In this document: positions 58,150 to 64,000 of the stretch, one piece after another
How the letters are laid out: every line of letters begins with the position of its first letter
Numbering within the stretch: position 1 is the first letter of the stretch
DNA from: Pelecanus crispus
Taxonomy: Eukaryota > Chordata > Aves > Pelecaniformes > Pelecanidae
Length of the DNA: 64,000 nt
Direction of reading: 5' to 3'
NCBI RefSeq assembly: GCF_030463565.1
Contig: NC_134652.1
Coordinates: 7,157,897-7,221,896, forward strand
Made by a program: the position numbers and the translations under genes
Notes under the pieces: generated by a model
The model's input: the letters and a program-made list of their open reading frames with translations, nothing else
Database searches by the model: none
What the model was told of the DNA's origin: nothing

Positions 58150-58677
58150 CTATCAAGAAATCATTTGGAAACTTCAGACTTCAACCGACTTTTCCAGGAT
58201 TTGGAACGAGGAAAGAGCTCCTTATCACAGTTGAATAATTTTCCAAACAGAGCTTCATTAGTCCATTGCTTGGGGAGCTCTTCAAGAGGCTACTTGAGAG
58301 GGCACCCGACAACCAGCAGTGGCTTCCACGACAAGCCATTGCAAGAGTATTTCAACGAGAGGCTAATGGAGCTCAGGAACTATGAAAGCAAGAGGTCTAA
58401 TAGGAAGACAAATGTATTTGCTGATAAGAACCAGAACCCCTTCCTCACCGGCAGAGGATCTCGGCGCAGAAGCAGTTGCAGTGCTGTGGTGATGATCGGG
58501 CATGGCAAGGAGAGTGAAGACTCCTGCAGCTCGGCAAATCAAGACAACAAAAAAGTAATCAAGCATAACAATCAAGAGGAAACCCAGAATGTCCTGGACC
58601 TCTATGAGGGTGACTTCTTGGATGTTTTGACAATGCACATCGCAGCTCCCCTAGAAGCATTTGTGCAAAAAAAATGA
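58150..58677 (+). CDS. Unrecognised two-exon gene, exon 2 (main coding exon)
   Basis: One hundred and seventy-five codons plus TGA follow in phase 0 from exon 1, beginning LSRNHLETSDFNRLFQDLER. The predicted protein is hydrophilic, with no signal peptide or membrane span. Visible parts are a short amphipathic stretch near residues 37-48, a helix-like charged segment PLQEYFNERLMELRNYESKR at about 91-110, a basic RRRSS site at 133-137, a Gln/Asn/Lys-rich linker at 155-175, and a hydrophobic C-terminal helix LDLYEGDFLDVLTMHIAAPL at about 177-196. A 528-base open exon in AT-balanced DNA with matching splice phase is unlikely by chance. Human 10q26 has no coding gene in this position that I recall, so it may be lineage-restricted or lost in mammals. 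Confidence 0.6.
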   Translation, partial: LSRNHLETSDFNRLFQDLERGKSSLSQLNNFPNRASLVHCLGSSSRGYLRGHPTTSSGFHDKPLQEYFNERLMELRNYESKRSNRKTNVFADKNQNPFLTGRGSRRRSSCSAVVMIGHGKESEDSCSSANQDNKKVIKHNNQEETQNVLDLYEGDFLDVLTMHIAAPLEAFVQKK

Positions 58678-59651
58678 TACTGGAGCTGGTTACAGCTTTT
58701 CGTGCAGTCCTGAAAAACAGGAAGAATTGTCCCTGTTCAGCACCATTCTGACTTAAGTAGTTCATGTATGTCAGTCCACTCTGACACAGAAATGTGCTTG
58801 TTTGTGGGAGAAAATGTTCTCTCACTTTGTGTTCTTGATTAACCTTGCACGTGTTTGTTTTCAATTTTCTGCAAAGAATCTGTATAATTGAGACATAGCT
58901 GTGACTTATTATATACAGAGACCAGTGTTCTAAATACATGCACATATTACTTGAATTCTTCAGTTGCCTTAAAAAAAGGTGATTAGTGTCAGAGGAGCAG
59001 CTTGGTTTCCTATTGGTAGGTTTTAGTGTGCAGTTTGTATTAGCTAATCTGAAGAAAGACTGTTGTGTTCTGCCAAGTTCCTTTGTGTGTTTTAAGCCTC
59101 TTGGTTTTTATCATGCCACTTTGGCCTGAATCCTTTATGGTGATGTTTTGCACAGCTGCAAATAGTTGATGAGAAATAGCTGATTTTTACTCATTGCCAC
59201 ATGTGATCACCAGGTGGATCATTGTAAGTGTCTGATGGATGGAGAAGCAACCACAAATGTAAGTTTTACTTAATGATCGCTCATTATGGTTTCATTAGCA
59301 GACTCAGAAACCTTTGACTTAAAAAACACTACAAGGGCAAAGAGGAAAAAATGACAGATTTAAGTGCAAGTGATGGAATTACGTATGAAAGAAGGCTCCT
59401 TTCCTCTTTCCTACTGTAAATATGAGAACAACATAGCAAATTCCTGATGTAATCTGAACTTCAAATTGTTTATTGTATTTTAGTGTTTGTAGTGGTCATC
59501 TAAGTATACAATGTCAGCTGCAGCTGAATCTTTCTATTATGTGAAATGTCAATGTTTAGTTCCACAGTACACTGACTTAATATCAGACCCAAAGCAGGGC
59601 AATTGTTTTAAGCTTCCAGCAAGAACTACTGCTGCCTGTGGTATCATCGGC

Positions 59652-59657
59652 AATAAA
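59652..59657 (+). terminator. Candidate poly(A) signal of the unrecognised gene
   Basis: AATAAA lies about 975 bases after the stop at 58677, and no closer canonical hexamer was seen. It would give a roughly 1-kb 3' UTR. Confidence 0.35.
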
Positions 59658-59679
59658 TTCCTCCTTACGGTGTTGGTTT

Positions 59680-62600
59680 GAGTTGGTGGTTCTCTCTCTG
59701 CTTTTGGACTTGTTTTAATGTGAGTTAACCAGTAAGCCATGCCCCTGGCTAGACCTCATCCCTTCCAGTACTGGCTTCTCTCCATCACTTTTACCTCCCT
59801 GTTCCTCCCATTTCTTCAGCCCTGGTGAAACTTGCCCAAGATATGTTTTGTCTCTTCTGCAGTTTATACTTTCCCTCTTCCCAATATTTACCTATTTGCA
59901 GAAATATTTCTTCTACTGCACTGCCTCCCCAGCTCTTGGGCCTCATATTTTTCTCTTTCTGAGTGTGTGAGTGAACATATGCGGAAAGGAGAGGACAGAT
60001 TACGGAATCTATCATGTCCCTCCTGCCAGTCCTCTCAGGAAACAACCAAGAGTTTCCCCCCAAAAAGGGAGGGGAAACAGATAAGACTCATTCCACATTC
60101 CTTTCTCAACGCTGGGATCAATAGCATCTAAGGGAACTGAGATGGGATACTGAGAGCTCTCGGTCCTTTGTGTGTGGGAGAAAGCATCATATACTTAGGC
60201 TAAATGAATTTTTCAGAACTTGCAATTGCCTTACTGCTGCAAATGGAGGGGAGCAGGCAATTAGGTGAGATTTTCCCCAAAGGAAAATATTTTTTTAGAT
60301 TTAAATGAAAGTCTGAAACACATAATGTATTAGCAGATGCCATAGAGGGGATGCATCTGGTTTTCATTGTAAATCTGCCAGAGGTTAGTTTCTCCTCCAG
60401 GAGTGAATGCATAATAATAACACACTATTATGTGAGGGCATAATAATAACAACAGTGCATAAGGACAAGGGAAAAATATTAATGGAACACAGGCAACCTT
60501 AATTCTTTCTTTTCTTAACAGTGTGGCTTTGCACCCATAAACATGTGCTTTTGAAGTTTAGTTTTGCAAGTCACTTCCTACCTACAAGCTTTTTAAAAAA
60601 GGCAAAGTGCCTGCCTTCCTGCTCCTGATATTTTAATCATCATCACACTGCAATGACCCCAGATGCAGGTCTGGAGCATCCCGAGCCTCTCTGCAGACCT
60701 CTGCCATATGAGCTAAGAGGCTCATGGAGCCTTGCACTGTCAGGGTGCTGCTGACGTTGGCTGACAGCAGAGGAACAAACTTTCCTTGGATTAAGAAAAA
60801 ATTTAGCGGTGAAACTGTAATTAAAAAAATAGAAAATCAGGTAGAATTTACCCAAGGGTCTGTAAATGGCCTATTCAAGCTGCTCAGCCTCTGCGACAGA
60901 GATACTCTTCTCCACTCAGGACAAGTTAGAGCACCAATTTTTAATAGGCCCTATTTTTATTTTTTACTTTTACTGTATACCAAATATGAAATAGAATTAC
61001 AAAACACAACAAATTGGACTCTGACTTGGCAGAAACTTGTACTGTCTCCTCCCCCAGAAGCACCCCGTAGACCTGAAATTGCACAGTCAGGCCCATTTAT
61101 GGTATTTTTCATCTGTAAAGCACCCTAAGGGATTAAAAAAGTTGACTTTTTTTTTTAATTGGATTTCCTTCAAAACAGTGTAATGACTTTCCTCTGAGAA
61201 GCTGCCCATCTCATGCCAGAGATAGTGGAAAAAGTCTAAGGAAGATTACATCTCCCAAGAGGGAACATATCTAGACGTTTCTGTACAGAAAGGACATCAA
61301 GTTACAGAGAGAACAAAACCACCAAGATCTGTTAGAGAGGGAATAATATTTCTTCTCACATCCTCTCAGACTGTTAAAATCTTGTGAAAAATGGCTTGGT
61401 TTTGTTTGGAAAGTGGTAATATGCATGACGTGAATTCATGTAGTCTATTACTTTAGGTTTTACTGAGTTTGCCTGGTGGATGTAGCTGCTGCTTTCATGC
61501 AGGTAACCTGTTTTCACATTGTTCTTTCATGAAACTTGACATAAACACTGTTTGCTATTAGCAGTCTTATAAAAATATTCTTTATGCGTCTTTGAAAAAT
61601 TCTTCTTTCTCCTCTTAAAGAAAAAGCACTGCACCACTTTCCTCCTGGTGATTTTGCAGCTACTTTGTTTTAGATCTTTCTGTACGGAATACTGAAGAGC
61701 AAGCTTGGTTGGTGGTTGTTGTTGGTTTCCTTCTCTAAACACTTTCTCTCTGCCTAATTGGACCTTAGGCAAAGTCCTCTGTAGGGCCTCATAAATCAGA
61801 CAGCGCTCAACTTAAAAAAATAGTTCATGTCTTCTGAAGCCTGCATCCCTACTAGTGATTTTGTCATCCTTCCCTTGAACTTATTTTTAAGGTCGTAAAG
61901 AGTTGTGTCGGCTGAGTTTGCAGTGCAGAGGAAGGCTGGGGATGTGAGGATGGAAGGCAGAGGAAGGACATCTCAGGGGAAACACAACCTGCTTTCAGAT
62001 GAGAATCTGAACCTCCACAAAATGAGATACAATCTCAGTTTGGTTTTCAGTTCCCTCAACCTCTTGTGAAGGTGTGATGGGACAGAAAATACAAAAGACA
62101 GTAATATTAAAACATATGAAGCCACAAAGGCATCTAGCAAGATGTGGGCTGCATCCCACTGTCACTGTACTCATCCTCAAGATCCCAAGGACTGGAGGAA
62201 GCTCCATCTGACTATATGCCTCATTAAAGCAAAACATAGTTTTCATGTATTTAAATTAAGGAATTTATTAAAAAAAAACAAAGCCAAAAAAACAATCAAA
62301 ACAGTGGTTTGATCTAGATACAGCAGCACTGTGACATTACTAGGACATTATGTACGAAGAATCCAAGCAGCCATAGAACACAGAAGCCTTTATCTTCAGT
62401 CACAATCTCAAAATGAAACTAGCTTCATCAAACAGTGTTAAAGATCTCCCTGGAAAGAGAAACAAAACCAAACAGACCCTCCCCACCCCTAACCCTTTGG
62501 ATACTAGAATGATTTTTTTTGTACAATACCAACAGCCACTAGCTCTTCTAATTGAGAACACTTGTTTAATTTATTACAAAAATGATCTGTTGACTCAGTT

Positions 62601-64000
62601 ATGAAAGACGACTTTTAACATTGCTTCAGAAGTGTCTGCTCCTCTTATAGACTACAGTATTAGAAGTGCTTAAAAACATTTAATCCTGGATATGCTCTTG
62701 AAATTCGATCAGAAGGATATTCTGTGTGTGTTTATATACCAAATATGATTTTTAATTTTTAAAGCAGGTGAAAAGACTAACCCTAATATGAAACTGCAAT
62801 TTTACAATTTAATTATTAGTCAGATATGGGCAACCACATGATAGTTCATGAAATCTTTAGGTCTATCTACATTGCTCAGAAACACAAAATAAAGTTTTTA
62901 CAACTTTCACCTTCAAAAGGCTAAAATGTTAAGTCTTTTAGAAGAGTGTCCAGTGTTTAAAAGAAATGCAATTAAGGGAGACTGCACCCAGTACACATGA
63001 AACATAACTTGTTTGAGCTTGCTAATAAACATATCTAACAGCTGCATGTGGGGTGATGAGACAGGAAAACACATTTGTCATCTGGCCACTACCTGAAAAG
63101 TTTCTTCTCTGGGAGTGACTCTTCTCTACAGGACCGCTGATGCGCCAGAAAACCTGGAGTTCCCCTTCGGAGCCCCTTGATCCCAGGCATGTGGTTGCCT
63201 CTTCTGTTTCCATAGCTGAGCAGTGAGTTGACCCAATGTTTGCCACGCATGCATCTTTGTGACCTCACACAGCATTTCACTTAATTGGTACTTAGGGATT
63301 CATTTGCAGGCTTGGCCAAAAAAGTTGGCCAAGAACCAATGAATGTTATTTTGTTCCCTTCCTCGTAACTATTTCTTTCTAATATAAAAAAGAGGAAGTG
63401 TTCGTGTGAATGCCACAATTACTAGTTAGCTCTTAGGTAAGAAATGAATACTTTAACATTTGCACTGTCTCATCTTCTGTTGGAGATGTCTTTACAGAAG
63501 TGCAGTCTGTTTCAATATCTCTAAGGAACTAAGAAAAACCAATAATAAAGAAGAGCCCTAATTTACAAGAGTCATCTCCCTAGTCACGTAAATAAGAGCA
63601 GCTATGTTAAGCCTATTTCACTTAAATAATAATACAAAGAGTTGCTATTGATCTGGTTTATGCACAGACTCCAAAGTGCTTTCTATTGACAGACAGAGAG
63701 CATCCCTCCATGTTTAAGAATGGGAAAACAAAATTGCGCAGAGGTTTGCCTAAGGCAGTGAAAGAAAAAAACCATGGGCAGAATGGGAATACAAACCACC
63801 ACTTCTGGCTCCAGTACATAAACCAAGGAAAATACATTTGCGCCAGCAGTAATATTCATTTTGGTGAATAGGCAGCAATCTGTTGAAAATTGTTTCTTTC
63901 ATAAAGCCCATTTGTCAGTACACTAGCTAAGCTGATCCAACTGCAGCAGCTTGTATTTGTGTTATCACAGAGACATTTGGGGGAGGTGAGTGTATAATAC
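59680..64000. other. Right-hand region with no recognised gene
   Basis: AT-rich DNA with short chance frames. I looked on the - strand for the end of GRK5, which faces RGS10 in human, and found none of its C-terminal sequence. A direct repeat GCATAATAATAACA occurs at about 60408 and 60439. Nothing else is supported. Confidence 0.5.

Noticed and set aside
62000..64000. Possible GRK5 C-terminal exons on the - strand
   Set aside because: Human synteny predicts GRK5 beyond RGS10 in the opposite orientation, but no kinase or GRK C-terminal sequence was found. A TTTATT near 62262 alone does not support a gene end.

Overview
The window looks like nuclear DNA from a bird, most likely a neognath. It has vertebrate exon-intron structure with GT-AG introns, truncated CR1 retroposons with the avian 3' octamer repeat, and two LTRs of types I recognise from bird genomes. 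Two known genes lie in the order TIAL1 then RGS10, both on the + strand. Human 10q26 has the same neighbours in the same relative orientation. I cannot name the species from sequence alone.

Layout. 1-2012 holds the last three coding exons of TIAL1, followed by a 3' UTR with several possible poly(A) sites out to about 5.0 kb. 5.0-14.4 kb is intergenic, with a few unexplained open frames. 14.4-15.7 kb is a CpG island over the RGS10 promoter and first exon. RGS10 covers 14912-34675 in five coding exons that join in frame to a 181-residue protein. Its third intron carries an antisense LTR of about 1.1 kb. Its fourth intron carries an antisense ATG-initiated ORF of 167 codons that I do not recognise. 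35-43 kb is intergenic with no gene I can support.

43.3-48 kb is repeat-rich. It holds a CR1 fragment, a 569-bp solo LTR flanked by a 5-bp duplication, a gene-less CpG island with a CTCF-like motif, a 1.5-kb minisatellite of 15-17-bp units with higher-order duplication, and a GC-rich LTR-like block. 48-54 kb has weak exon-like signals on the - strand only. 54.2-55.0 kb has two CR1 3' ends and a 21-bp inverted repeat. 56.2-58.7 kb holds a probable + strand two-exon gene of 203 codons that I do not recognise. It has a phase-compatible intron and an upstream TATA box. The last 5 kb shows no gene. GRK5, the next gene in human, is not visible.

Function. TIAL1 is an RNA-binding translational repressor and splicing regulator. 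RGS10 is a GTPase-activating protein for Gi-class alpha subunits. Their adjacency reflects conserved synteny; I see no sign of co-regulation. The most promising unknown items are the 56-58.7 kb gene, the antisense ORF in RGS10 intron 4, and the gene-less CpG island with its minisatellite.
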